15,309 nt of DNA from Tidjanibacter sp. (GTDB lineage Bacteria > Bacteroidota > Bacteroidia > Bacteroidales > Rikenellaceae): NCBI GenBank assembly GCA_017379955.1, contig JAFNVE010000147.1, positions 1 to 15,309 of the forward strand, given 5' to 3'. This document shows, piece after piece, positions 5,786 to 12,605 of this stretch; the first letter of the stretch is position 1, and every line of letters begins with the position of its first letter. Under the pieces are notes generated by a model. The model made no database searches. It was given only the letters and a program-made list of their open reading frames with translations, and was not told the DNA's origin. The position numbers and the translations under genes are program-made.

Positions 5786-7543
5786 CTATTCGGGTTTTTC
5801 TACAATCTGGATGCCGAGCTCCTCCAACTGAGCGGGGGAGATGTGGGTGGGGCTTTCGAGCATCGGGTCGCGGCCTGCATTGTTCTTGGGGAAGGCAATG
5901 TAGTCGCGGATCGAGTCAGCACCGCCCATCAGCGAGCAGAAGCGGTCGAAGCCAAATGCGATACCACCGTGAGGAGGTGCACCGAACTTGAAGGCGTTCA
6001 TCAAGAAGCCAAACTGCTTCTCAGCCTCCTCTGCGGTGAAGTTGAGGGCAGCAAACATCTTCTGCTGCAACTCGTGGTCGTGGATACGAATCGAGCCACC
6101 ACCAATCTCAACGCCGTTAACCACAAAGTCGTATGCGTTTGCGCGAATCTTGCCGGGGTCGGTGTCGAAGTAGGGAATATCCTCTGCCTTGGGCGAGGTG
6201 AAGGGGTGGTGCATAGCGTAGTAACGCTGAGTCTCCTCGTCCCACTCCAAGAGTGGGAAGTCCACAACCCACAGAGGAGCGAACTTGCTCTTATCTCTCA
6301 GGCCAAGGCGGTTACCGAGCTCCAAGCGCAACTCGCAAAGAGCGGTGAGGCTGCGCTTGCGTGCGCCTGCAATTACAAAAATCATATCACCAGCCTTTGC
6401 GCCGCACTTCTCAGCCCAAGCGGCCAGAGTCTCAGCACCAAAGAACTTGTCAATGCTCGACTTGATAGAGCCATCGGCCTCCACACGAATCCAGACCAGA
6501 CCCTTAGCACCCACCTGAGGACGCTTAACGAAGTTGGTCAACTCGTCAATCTGCTTGCGGGTGTAGGTTGCGCAACCCTCAGCCACAATAGCACCAACAT
6601 ACTCAGCCTCGTCAAATACTACGAAGCCACTGTTACGAGTCTCCTCGGGGAGGTTGTTAAAGCGCATACCGAAACGGATATCGGGCTTGTCCGAGCCGTA
6701 GATCTCCAGAGCCTCGCTGTAAGGCATACGGGGGATCTGCTCGGTCATCTCCACGCCCAGCAACTCGCGGAACATCGACTTAGCCATGCGCTCGAATACA
6801 TCGAGTACATCCTCCTGCTCAACAAACGACATCTCGCAGTCAATCTGGGTGAACTCGGGCTGACGGTCAGCACGCAGGTCCTCGTCGCGGAAGCAACGTA
6901 CAATCTGGAAGTAGCGGTCGTATCCGGCCACCATCAGCAACTGTTTCAAAGTCTGGGGCGACTGGGGAAGTGCATAGAACTTGCCGTTCTCCATACGCGA
7001 AGGTACAACAAAGTCGCGTGCGCCCTCGGGAGTCGAACTAACCAGGTAGGGGGTCTCAATCTCCATAAAGCCCTCGCCATCGAGGAAGTTACGAGCCGCC
7101 ATCGACATACGGTGACGCAGGGTGAGAGCCTCTTTCAGGGGGTTACGACGAAGGTCGAGGTAGCGGTAACGCATACGCAGGTCGTCGCCACCGTCGGTGT
7201 TGTCCTCGATGGTGAAGGGGGGAACTACCGAGGCGTTGAGCACCTTGATGCTCTCAACAACCACCTCCACGTCGCCTGTGGGGAGTTTGGGGTTCTTCGA
7301 CGAACGCTCCACAACACGACCAACGGCCTGAATAACATACTCTCGACCGAGCGAAGCGGCGGTAGCCTTTACCTCCTCCGAGGCCTGCTCCTCGATTACA
7401 AGCTGTGTGATGCCGTAGCGGTCACGCAGGTCGATAAAACTCATTGCGCCGAAGTTACGCACTCTTTGCACCCATCCGGCAAGGGTAACGGTCTGCTCTA
7501 CATTTGCTATGCGGAGTTCGCCGCAGGTATGTGATCTGTACAT
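5786..7543 (-). CDS. aspS: Aspartate--tRNA ligase
   Basis: 585 aa, bacterial-type length (E. coli 590). It charges tRNA-Asp with aspartate in the cytoplasm. The N-terminal OB-fold anticodon-binding domain starts [11 protein letters not shown] and contains [20 protein letters not shown] (23-42). The class II catalytic core shows FMEIETPYL (159-167, motif 1 region), [14 protein letters not shown] (191-204), and [18 protein letters not shown] (216-233, motif 2). The bacterial GAD insert domain fills the middle. Motif 3 is [10 protein letters not shown] (526-535), and the end has [16 protein letters not shown] (536-region onward). The start at 7543 keeps the family N-terminus; no Shine-Dalgarno is present. 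It is divergent from tadA across 59 bp with back-to-back promoters. Confidence 0.97.
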   Translation of the reverse strand: MYRSHTCGELRIANVEQTVTLAGWVQRVRNFGAMSFIDLRDRYGITQLVIEEQASEEVKATAASLGREYVIQAVGRVVERSSKNPKLPTGDVEVVVESIKVLNASVVPPFTIEDNTDGGDDLRMRYRYLDLRRNPLKEALTLRHRMSMAARNFLDGEGFMEIETPYLVSSTPEGARDFVVPSRMENGKFYALPQSPQTLKQLLMVAGYDRYFQIVRCFRDEDLRADRQPEFTQIDCEMSFVEQEDVLDVFERMAKSMFRELLGVEMTEQIPRMPYSEALEIYGSDKPDIRFGMRFNNLPEETRNSGFVVFDEAEYVGAIVAEGCATYTRKQIDELTNFVKRPQVGAKGLVWIRVEADGSIKSSIDKFFGAETLAAWAEKCGAKAGDMIFVIAGARKRSLTALCELRLELGNRLGLRDKSKFAPLWVVDFPLLEWDEETQRYYAMHHPFTSPKAEDIPYFDTDPGKIRANAYDFVVNGVEIGGGSIRIHDHELQQKMFAALNFTAEEAEKQFGFLMNAFKFGAPPHGGIAFGFDRFCSLMGGADSIRDYIAFPKNNAGRDPMLESPTHISPAQLEELGIQIVEKPE

Positions 7544-7567
7544 ATATCTGAAAAATTGTTATATTTG
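7535..7567 (+). promoter_or_regulatory. Putative tadA promoter
   Basis: TATATTTG at 7560-7567 fits TAnnTTTG. A weak TCTG at 7535-7538 lies 21 bp upstream. The leader to the tadA ATG would be about 32 nt. The promoter overlaps the aspS leader on the other strand. Confidence 0.5.
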
Positions 7568-7584
7568 TTGCCAGTTTCAAAACC

Positions 7585-7618
7585 CAAAAGTACTTATTTT
7601 TTATGGACCAACAGCAAA
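7585..7618 (-). promoter_or_regulatory. Putative aspS promoter
   Basis: On the minus strand TACTTTTG (7592-7585) fits the -7 consensus. TTTG (7618-7615), 22 bp upstream and inside the start of tadA, could be the -33 box. The leader would be about 38 nt. Confidence 0.55.
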
Positions 7619-8052
7619 ATAGTGACCTTTTTTTTATGCAATTGGCAATTTCTGAGGCAAAAAAGGCGTTAGATAAGAGAGAGGTGCCCATCGGGGCGGT
7701 TGTTGTGTGCCGTGGCAAGGTGGTTGGCAGGGGGCATAACCTGGTCGAAACACTTGCAGATGCAACAGCCCACGCAGAGATGCAGGCCATCACGGCAGCC
7801 ACATCGACACTTGGTGGTAAGTACCTGAAAGAGTGTACTTTGTATGTTACTGTTGAGCCTTGTGTTATGTGTGCCGGTGCGTTGGCGTGGAGTCAGATAG
7901 GGCGTGTGGTTTATGGCGCTGCTGACCCTAAGCGCGGGTGTTTGAGGTTCGGTAAAGAACTCCTTCACCCGAAAACCGAACTTACGGGAGGCGTTATGGC
8001 AGATGAGTGCGGTGCACTAATGGAAGATTTTTTTGCCGATTTGCGCAAATAG
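7603..8052 (+). CDS. tadA: tRNA-specific adenosine(34) deaminase (nucleoside deaminase)
   Basis: 149 aa, the usual size. The zinc-dependent cytidine/deoxycytidylate deaminase fold is marked by HAE (57-59), with His57 as ligand and Glu59 as proton shuttle, and PCVMC (86-90), with Cys87 and Cys90 as ligands. EVPIGAVVV (27-35) and GAADPKRGC (105-113) are typical of the TadA branch. It converts wobble adenosine 34 to inosine in tRNA-Arg(ACG). A guanine deaminase-like role is less likely given the TadA-type ends. The ATG at 7603 follows a T-rich stretch, and the initiating MDQQQN segment is variable in the family. No terminator is visible before the next promoter. Confidence 0.9.
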   Translation: MDQQQNSDLFFMQLAISEAKKALDKREVPIGAVVVCRGKVVGRGHNLVETLADATAHAEMQAITAATSTLGGKYLKECTLYVTVEPCVMCAGALAWSQIGRVVYGAADPKRGCLRFGKELLHPKTELTGGVMADECGALMEDFFADLRK

Positions 8053-8065
8053 TCACTTGGTGTGT

Positions 8066-8096
8066 GTTGCTTTTAGAGTAAAAATGTGTACTTTTG
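8066..8096 (+). promoter_or_regulatory. Strong promoter of the TPR protein gene
   Basis: GTTG (8066-8069) and TACTTTTG (8089-8096), 19 bp apart, fit the Bacteroidetes -33/-7 pattern well. The start site near 8100 would leave a leader of about 99 nt, A-rich close to the ATG, which favours translation in this phylum. Confidence 0.7.
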
Positions 8097-8198
8097 TCGG
8101 TCTGTTTGGCAAAAATACATGTTGCTGACTGACAAATAATTGAAAATCAAGAAGATAATTATTTATTAACAACCATAGAACTAAAAAGTATTGAAAAA

Positions 8199-9161
8199 AT
8201 GAAAGCGATTAAGATTACGCTGGCCGCTTTGATGGCTGTTTTCGCAATCTCGACTGCTTCGGCTCAGAGCGCTGAGGCTGGTGCTAAGTACAACGAGGCT
8301 GCTGCTAAGTACAATGCAAAGGATTTTGCTGCTGCTCTTCCCCTCTTGCAGGAGGCTGTGAACATTGCTCTCGACGCTGACGATGTAGCAACTGCTCAGA
8401 ACGCACAGAAACTTATCCCCCAGGCTAACTTCCAGCAGGGTCTTGCTCTTGCAAAGGCTAACAAGTTGGAGGAGTCGATTCCCTATTTGGAGGCTGCAAT
8501 GGAGACCGGTGAGCTCTACAATGTGGCTGCTGCTTCGCGCAACGCTAAGACTATGATTTCGCAGGTATACACCATGATGGGTGGTCAGGCTTTCAATAAC
8601 AAGGATTTTGCAAAGGCTGCTGAGGTATTTGCAAAGGGTTATGCTGCTAACAACCAGGACACCGCTATCGGTTTGAACCTCGCTATGAGTTACTGCGAGA
8701 TGGGCGATATGGAGAACGGTATCAAGGTTTACAAGGAGATTATCGCTTTGGCTGACCTTCACAGCAAGTTCGCTGAGCCCGCTGCAAAGGCTAAGACCGC
8801 TGCTGCTAACTACCTCGTAAAGCAGGCTTCGGAGCAGGCTGCTACCGATGTTGAGGCTGCTTACGCATCGTTGGCACAGGTATTTGAGTTTGACGCTACC
8901 AACGCAACTGCTCACCTCCTCCGTATCCAGACCGCTGCTACTGCACAGGCTTGGGACAAGATTATCGAGTGGGGCGACGCTGCTGCTGAGGCTCAGACTA
9001 CCGACGAGGCTAAGAGCGATGTTTACTACTACCTCGCTGCTGCTTACGATAGCACCGACGTTAACGACAAGGCTATCGAGGTTTACGGTAAGGTAACCGC
9101 TGGTAACAACGCTGAGGCTGCTGCAAAGCGTATCACCGAGTTGAAGGCTTTGGTAAAATAG
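8199..9161 (+). CDS. Secreted alanine-rich tetratricopeptide-repeat protein
   Basis: 320 aa. Residues 1-22 are a type I signal peptide with an ASA|Q cleavage site, so the mature protein is periplasmic or exported without a lipid anchor. The rest is all-helical and TPR-like: AAKYNAKDFAAALPLLQEAV (near 35), ALAKANKLEESIPYLEAAM (near 82), QAFNNKDFAKAAEVFAKGY (near 128), SYCEMGDMENGIKVYKEII (near 168) and AAAYDSTDVNDKAIEVYGKV (near 290). TPRs bind peptide partners; no partner or enzymatic domain can be named. Alanine is coded almost only by GCT and GCA, unlike the neighbours, which also use GCC and GCG. Together with the strong promoter and terminator this suggests a highly expressed protein. It is monocistronic. 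Confidence 0.85.
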   Translation: MKAIKITLAALMAVFAISTASAQSAEAGAKYNEAAAKYNAKDFAAALPLLQEAVNIALDADDVATAQNAQKLIPQANFQQGLALAKANKLEESIPYLEAAMETGELYNVAAASRNAKTMISQVYTMMGGQAFNNKDFAKAAEVFAKGYAANNQDTAIGLNLAMSYCEMGDMENGIKVYKEIIALADLHSKFAEPAAKAKTAAANYLVKQASEQAATDVEAAYASLAQVFEFDATNATAHLLRIQTAATAQAWDKIIEWGDAAAEAQTTDEAKSDVYYYLAAAYDSTDVNDKAIEVYGKVTAGNNAEAAAKRITELKALVK

Positions 9162-9181
9162 TCTTTTCGACGAAAAGAGTT

Positions 9182-9211
9182 AAGGGGCGTATGATTTACG
9201 CCCCTTTTTTT
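9182..9211 (+). terminator. Rho-independent terminator of the TPR gene
   Basis: AAGGGGCGTA (9182-9191) pairs with TACGCCCCTT (9197-9206) around TGATT, followed by a run of T to 9211. A second short palindrome, TCTTTTCG/CGAAAAGA (9162-9178), begins right after the stop codon. Confidence 0.9.
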
Positions 9212-9212
9212 A

Positions 9213-9220
9213 TATCTTTA
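9213..9220 (+). promoter_or_regulatory. Weak -7 box for the U32 operon
   Basis: TATCTTTA at 9213-9220 differs from TAnnTTTG only in the last base and immediately follows the terminator. The leader would be about 15 nt. No good -33 element is visible, so part of the expression could be readthrough. Confidence 0.35.
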
Positions 9221-9239
9221 CACCATCAATAACTCTGCT

Positions 9240-11057
9240 ATGGCACGACAACACTCAATAGAACTACTTGCACCTGCGCGCAACGAGGTGGTGGCACGAG
9301 CCGCCATCGATTGTGGTGCAGATGCTATCTATATTGGTGGTCCATCGCTGGGTGCACGTCGTGCGGCGGCAAACTCGGTAGAGGAGATTGCCAGGGTGGT
9401 GGAGTATGCCCACCTGTTTGGCGTGAGGGTATATGTCACGATGAATACCCTGCTGTATGACAATGAGTTGGCGGAGGCAGAGAGGCTTGCCCGTGAACTT
9501 GCGAGTGTGGGCGTGGATGCACTTATTGTGCAGGATATGGCCTATCTCCGTATGGGACTGCCAATCGAGTTGCACGCATCAACGCAGACTTTCAATGCTA
9601 CTGCTGAACAGGTTGCTTTTATGGCAGACTGTGGATTAAAGAGGGTGGTGTTGGAGCGCAACCTTTCACTGACGGATATTCGCACTATTGCAGAGCAGAC
9701 AGAGGCTGAATTGGAGGTCTTTGTGCACGGCGCAGTATGTGTGGGTTATAGTGGCAGGTGCTTCCTGAGTCGCTCGATGGGGCCTCGCAGTGGCAATCGT
9801 GGTGACTGTATGCAGGCGTGCCGACTGAGTTGGGATTTGGAGGATGCGAGTGGTCGCAAGTTGCTGAGAGAAAAGCATTTGCTATCTGTGTGTGATATGG
9901 ACCTCTCGGAGCGCATTGGTGATTTGCTCGATGCGGGAGTCTGCTCGTTTAAGATTGAGGGCAGGCTCAAAGATGAGACCTATGTGCGCAATGTGGTGAG
10001 TTACTACCGCCAGCGAATAGATAAGGAGTTGGCTCTGCGACCTCATCTGTCGAGGAGTTCGGTGGGAGTGTCCAAGGTCGACTTTGTGGCTGATTTGCGC
10101 AAGACCTTTTCGCGCAGAGGTGGTGAGTATTTCTTCGATGGCGTGCGACGTGGTGTGGCGGAATTTGATACCCCGAAGGCTATGGGTGAACGCCTGGGCC
10201 GAATATCCTCGGTGCGAGGAGCAAAGATTAGGATTGAGGGGTGCAAGGCAAAACTTAGTGCCGGTGACGGGCTCTGCTATATGACCCCAAATGGTTTGGT
10301 CGGGACAAATGTTAATGGCATTGAGGGGACTGATGTGGTGCTTAATCGTGCTGATGGTCTGAGGGTTGGCGTTGAGATTTTCCGCAACCTCGACCACGCC
10401 TATCTCCGAACTATCTCGCGCGCTCGTCTGCGTAGGGCACTGCCTGTAACTGCGGTTGTGACTGCTACTTCCGACTGCCTGAGAGTGACCTATCGTGAGT
10501 GTCGTGGGGTTGAGGTTGAGGCCACTATCAGCCGAGAACTGCCCGAGGTTGAGAATAGGGATGTGGCATTGAGGAATTTGCGCGATGCGCTCTCGAAGAG
10601 TGGTGCGACCATCTTTGATGTTGGCAGCGTGGAGATTGATGAGAACGGATTTTTGCCCTTTGTTCCTGCTGGCGAGTTGAGTGAGTTGAGGCGTCAGGCA
10701 CTCGATGAGTTGAGAGATAAGATAGGTGCGCTAAGACCTGATAGTGAGCATTTTGTGGAGAATTTTGATGCACTTGCGCCTAAGCATATTGGTCGGGAGT
10801 GCAATGTTATAAACAAGGTGGCCGAGGAGTTCTACCTATCGCACGGATCCGAGCGCGTGGAATGGGGCAAAGAGAGTACCGATAACTTTGAAGGCGAGGT
10901 AGTTATGACCACTCGCTACTGCTTGCGTCGCGAGATGGGTGAGTGTCTGAAATGTGGCTCAAAGTTGCGTGGCCCTCTCTACTTGGTGCACGGTGGCAGT
11001 CGCTACGAGTTGCAGTTTGATTGCAGCAGGTGCGAGATGAAATTGATATGTAAGTAA
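9240..11057 (+). CDS. Peptidase U32 family protein, RlhA-like (23S rRNA hydroxylation type)
   Basis: 605 aa. The N-terminal TIM-barrel-like U32 domain shows ELLAPARNEVVARAAIDCGA (8-27), DAIYIGGPSLGAR (28-40), ELHASTQTFNA (110-120) and HGAVCVGYSGRCFLSRSMG (163-181), followed by SGNRGDCMQACR (184-195) and FKIEGRLKDETYV (237-249). The cysteines at 167, 174, 190, 194 and 235 are the group expected to bind iron-sulfur in this family. A middle region (about 315-510) corresponds to the extra domain found in long U32 proteins such as E. coli RlhA (YdcP), which hydroxylates C2501 of 23S rRNA with prephenate. The C-terminus carries a second cysteine set (561, 569, 572, 595, 598, 604). Despite the family name, proteolysis is unlikely. 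A rRNA target is inference from length and the neighbouring methyltransferase; TrhP-type tRNA hydroxylation is the alternative. It heads a three-gene operon. Confidence 0.85.
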   Translation: MARQHSIELLAPARNEVVARAAIDCGADAIYIGGPSLGARRAAANSVEEIARVVEYAHLFGVRVYVTMNTLLYDNELAEAERLARELASVGVDALIVQDMAYLRMGLPIELHASTQTFNATAEQVAFMADCGLKRVVLERNLSLTDIRTIAEQTEAELEVFVHGAVCVGYSGRCFLSRSMGPRSGNRGDCMQACRLSWDLEDASGRKLLREKHLLSVCDMDLSERIGDLLDAGVCSFKIEGRLKDETYVRNVVSYYRQRIDKELALRPHLSRSSVGVSKVDFVADLRKTFSRRGGEYFFDGVRRGVAEFDTPKAMGERLGRISSVRGAKIRIEGCKAKLSAGDGLCYMTPNGLVGTNVNGIEGTDVVLNRADGLRVGVEIFRNLDHAYLRTISRARLRRALPVTAVVTATSDCLRVTYRECRGVEVEATISRELPEVENRDVALRNLRDALSKSGATIFDVGSVEIDENGFLPFVPAGELSELRRQALDELRDKIGALRPDSEHFVENFDALAPKHIGRECNVINKVAEEFYLSHGSERVEWGKESTDNFEGEVVMTTRYCLRREMGECLKCGSKLRGPLYLVHGGSRYELQFDCSRCEMKLICK

Positions 11058-11068
11058 TTGATAGATAT

Positions 11069-11971
11069 ATGAATAGCGGTTTGAAAATGGCATCGCCCGT
11101 ATGGGAGGATTATGAGTTGGTAGATAGTGGCGATTTTGAAAAGCTGGAGCGATTTGGTCGTTACCTTTTGCGTCGCCCCGAGCCACAGGCAATTTGGCGC
11201 AAGTCACTCTCCGAGGAGGAGTGGCGAACTATGGCCGATGGCTCTTTCCGTCGCGAGGGTCGGGATGAGGAGCGTGGTGGCTGGTCGTTGCGACGTGGTA
11301 TGGTCGAGCAGTGGCGTGTTGCCTATCCACTTGGAGGTAAGCGACTTACTTTCCGTCTTGGGCTTACCTCTTTCAAACATGTTGGCCTCTTTCCCGAGCA
11401 GGCAGACAATTGGGAGTTTATCTACTCGCAGGTAACTTCGCTTGCCAAGAAGTTGGGTCGTGCTCCGCGTGTGCTCAACCTCTTTGCCTATACCGGTGGT
11501 GCGTCCCTGGCTGCTGCTGCAGCAGGTGCGGATGTGACTCACGTTGACTCTGTGCGTCAGGTGGTTACATGGGCTCGCGAGAATATGGAGCAGAGTAATC
11601 TGGATGGTATTCGCTGGGTTGTGGAGGATGCGCTCAAATTTGTGCGACGTGAGGTGAAGCGTGGCCACTACTATGACGGCATTATTCTCGACCCGCCTGC
11701 ATACGGTCGTGGACCCGATGGTGAGAAGTGGGTGTTGGAACAGAATATTGGTGAGATGCTCGATTGTTGTTCGCAATTGCTTGACAAACAGGGCGGTTTT
11801 GCAGTGCTGAACCTCTACTCGATGGGTCTTTCGGCAATGTTGGCGCGTAGTGCTATGTGTCAACTCTTCCCCAAAGCCTCTTCGGAGCAGTTTGGCGAGT
11901 TGTACTTTACCGACCGTTTCGAGAAATCGTTACCTCTTGGTGTCTATTACAGAGCAACTTACGGCAAATAG
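11069..11971 (+). CDS. Class I SAM-dependent methyltransferase, RlmI/RlmK-like (COG1092 type)
   Basis: 300 aa. The N-terminal region YELVDSGDFEKLERFGRYLL and RRPEPQAIW (15-43) is the typical opening of this methyltransferase group. Motif I is NLFAYTGGASLAAAAAGA (137-154), the acidic end of strand 2 is HVDS (158-161), and motif IV is DPPAYGRGPDGEKW (208-221). The fold and DPPAYG motif are those of RlmI/RlmK-type 5-methylcytosine or 7-methylguanosine rRNA methyltransferases, but the PUA domain of RlmI is missing, so the nucleotide target is unknown. It starts 11 bp after the U32 gene and is followed 1 bp later by the HD-domain gene. Met7 (11087) is an alternative start. Known: fold and cofactor. 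Inferred: RNA substrate. Confidence 0.82.
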   Translation: MNSGLKMASPVWEDYELVDSGDFEKLERFGRYLLRRPEPQAIWRKSLSEEEWRTMADGSFRREGRDEERGGWSLRRGMVEQWRVAYPLGGKRLTFRLGLTSFKHVGLFPEQADNWEFIYSQVTSLAKKLGRAPRVLNLFAYTGGASLAAAAAGADVTHVDSVRQVVTWARENMEQSNLDGIRWVVEDALKFVRREVKRGHYYDGIILDPPAYGRGPDGEKWVLEQNIGEMLDCCSQLLDKQGGFAVLNLYSMGLSAMLARSAMCQLFPKASSEQFGELYFTDRFEKSLPLGVYYRATYGK

Positions 11972-11972
11972 T

Positions 11973-12605
11973 ATGTTAATAGATAAGGGCGTTATTGAGT
12001 ATGTAGAGCAGGAGATTCTTCCGCTTTACGAAGGGTTTGATCGCGCACACTCCACAGACCATGTTACAGCGGTTGTGGAGCGTAGTCTTGCGCTTGCCAC
12101 TCACTATCCTGTAAACTACTCAATGGTCTATGCCATAGCCGCTTACCACGATATCGGTCTGCCCGAGGGCAGGGAGTTGCATCATATCAACTCTGCGCGC
12201 CTGCTTCGTGAGGATGAGCGTCTTAGGGAGTGGTTTTCGGAGAGTGAGATTGAGGTGATGGCTGAGGCGGTGGAGGATCATCGAGCCTCATCAGACCACG
12301 AGCCGAGGTCTATCTATGGCCGAATTGTTGCCGAGGCCGACCGATTGATCGACAGCGACCTTGTGATGCGTCGCACAGTGCAGTACGGCTTGGCACACTA
12401 TCCTGAACTCTCGCCCGAAGGGCATTGGAACCGTTTCTGCGCCCACCTCGATGAGAAGTATGCCGAGGGTGGCTATCTTCGTCTGTGGATTCCCGAGTCG
12501 GATAATGCAAGACGACTCGCCGAGTTGCGCCAGACTATTGCAAATCCGACACTTCTCCGCGAGTCGTTCGATAGGATTTTTGCCGAAGAAACCGCTAACT
12601 CTTAG
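11973..12605 (+). CDS. HD-domain phosphohydrolase-like protein
   Basis: 210 aa from the ATG at 11973. The frame is open back to 11850, but that part overlaps the methyltransferase and has no family character. The HD signature is complete: His30 in HSTDH, HD at 59-60 in AAYHDIG, and His103 in EDHRAS, with Asp123 in EADRLID as the last ligand. This fold binds one or two divalent metals and hydrolyses phosphate esters, often of nucleotides; the substrate cannot be told from the sequence. It has no HD-GYP motif and no synthetase or ACT domain, so it is not a SpoT-type enzyme. It starts 1 bp after the methyltransferase stop, so it belongs to the same operon. Its TAG stop overlaps the TAA stop of convergent glnN. 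Confidence 0.85.
   Translation: MLIDKGVIEYVEQEILPLYEGFDRAHSTDHVTAVVERSLALATHYPVNYSMVYAIAAYHDIGLPEGRELHHINSARLLREDERLREWFSESEIEVMAEAVEDHRASSDHEPRSIYGRIVAEADRLIDSDLVMRRTVQYGLAHYPELSPEGHWNRFCAHLDEKYAEGGYLRLWIPESDNARRLAELRQTIANPTLLRESFDRIFAEETANS

Noticed and set aside
5843..7534. Long antisense open frame (563 codons) opposite aspS
   Set aside because: It mirrors aspS codons with biased third positions, has no recognisable domain, and aspS is certain from its motifs.
8181..8915. Antisense frame (244 codons) opposite the TPR gene
   Set aside because: It is produced by the GCT-rich codons of the TPR gene; Ser/Leu-rich low-complexity product.
11850..11972. Upstream extension of the HD gene to 11850
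   Set aside because: It overlaps the methyltransferase in another frame; the ATG at 11973, 1 bp after the previous stop, is the natural start.
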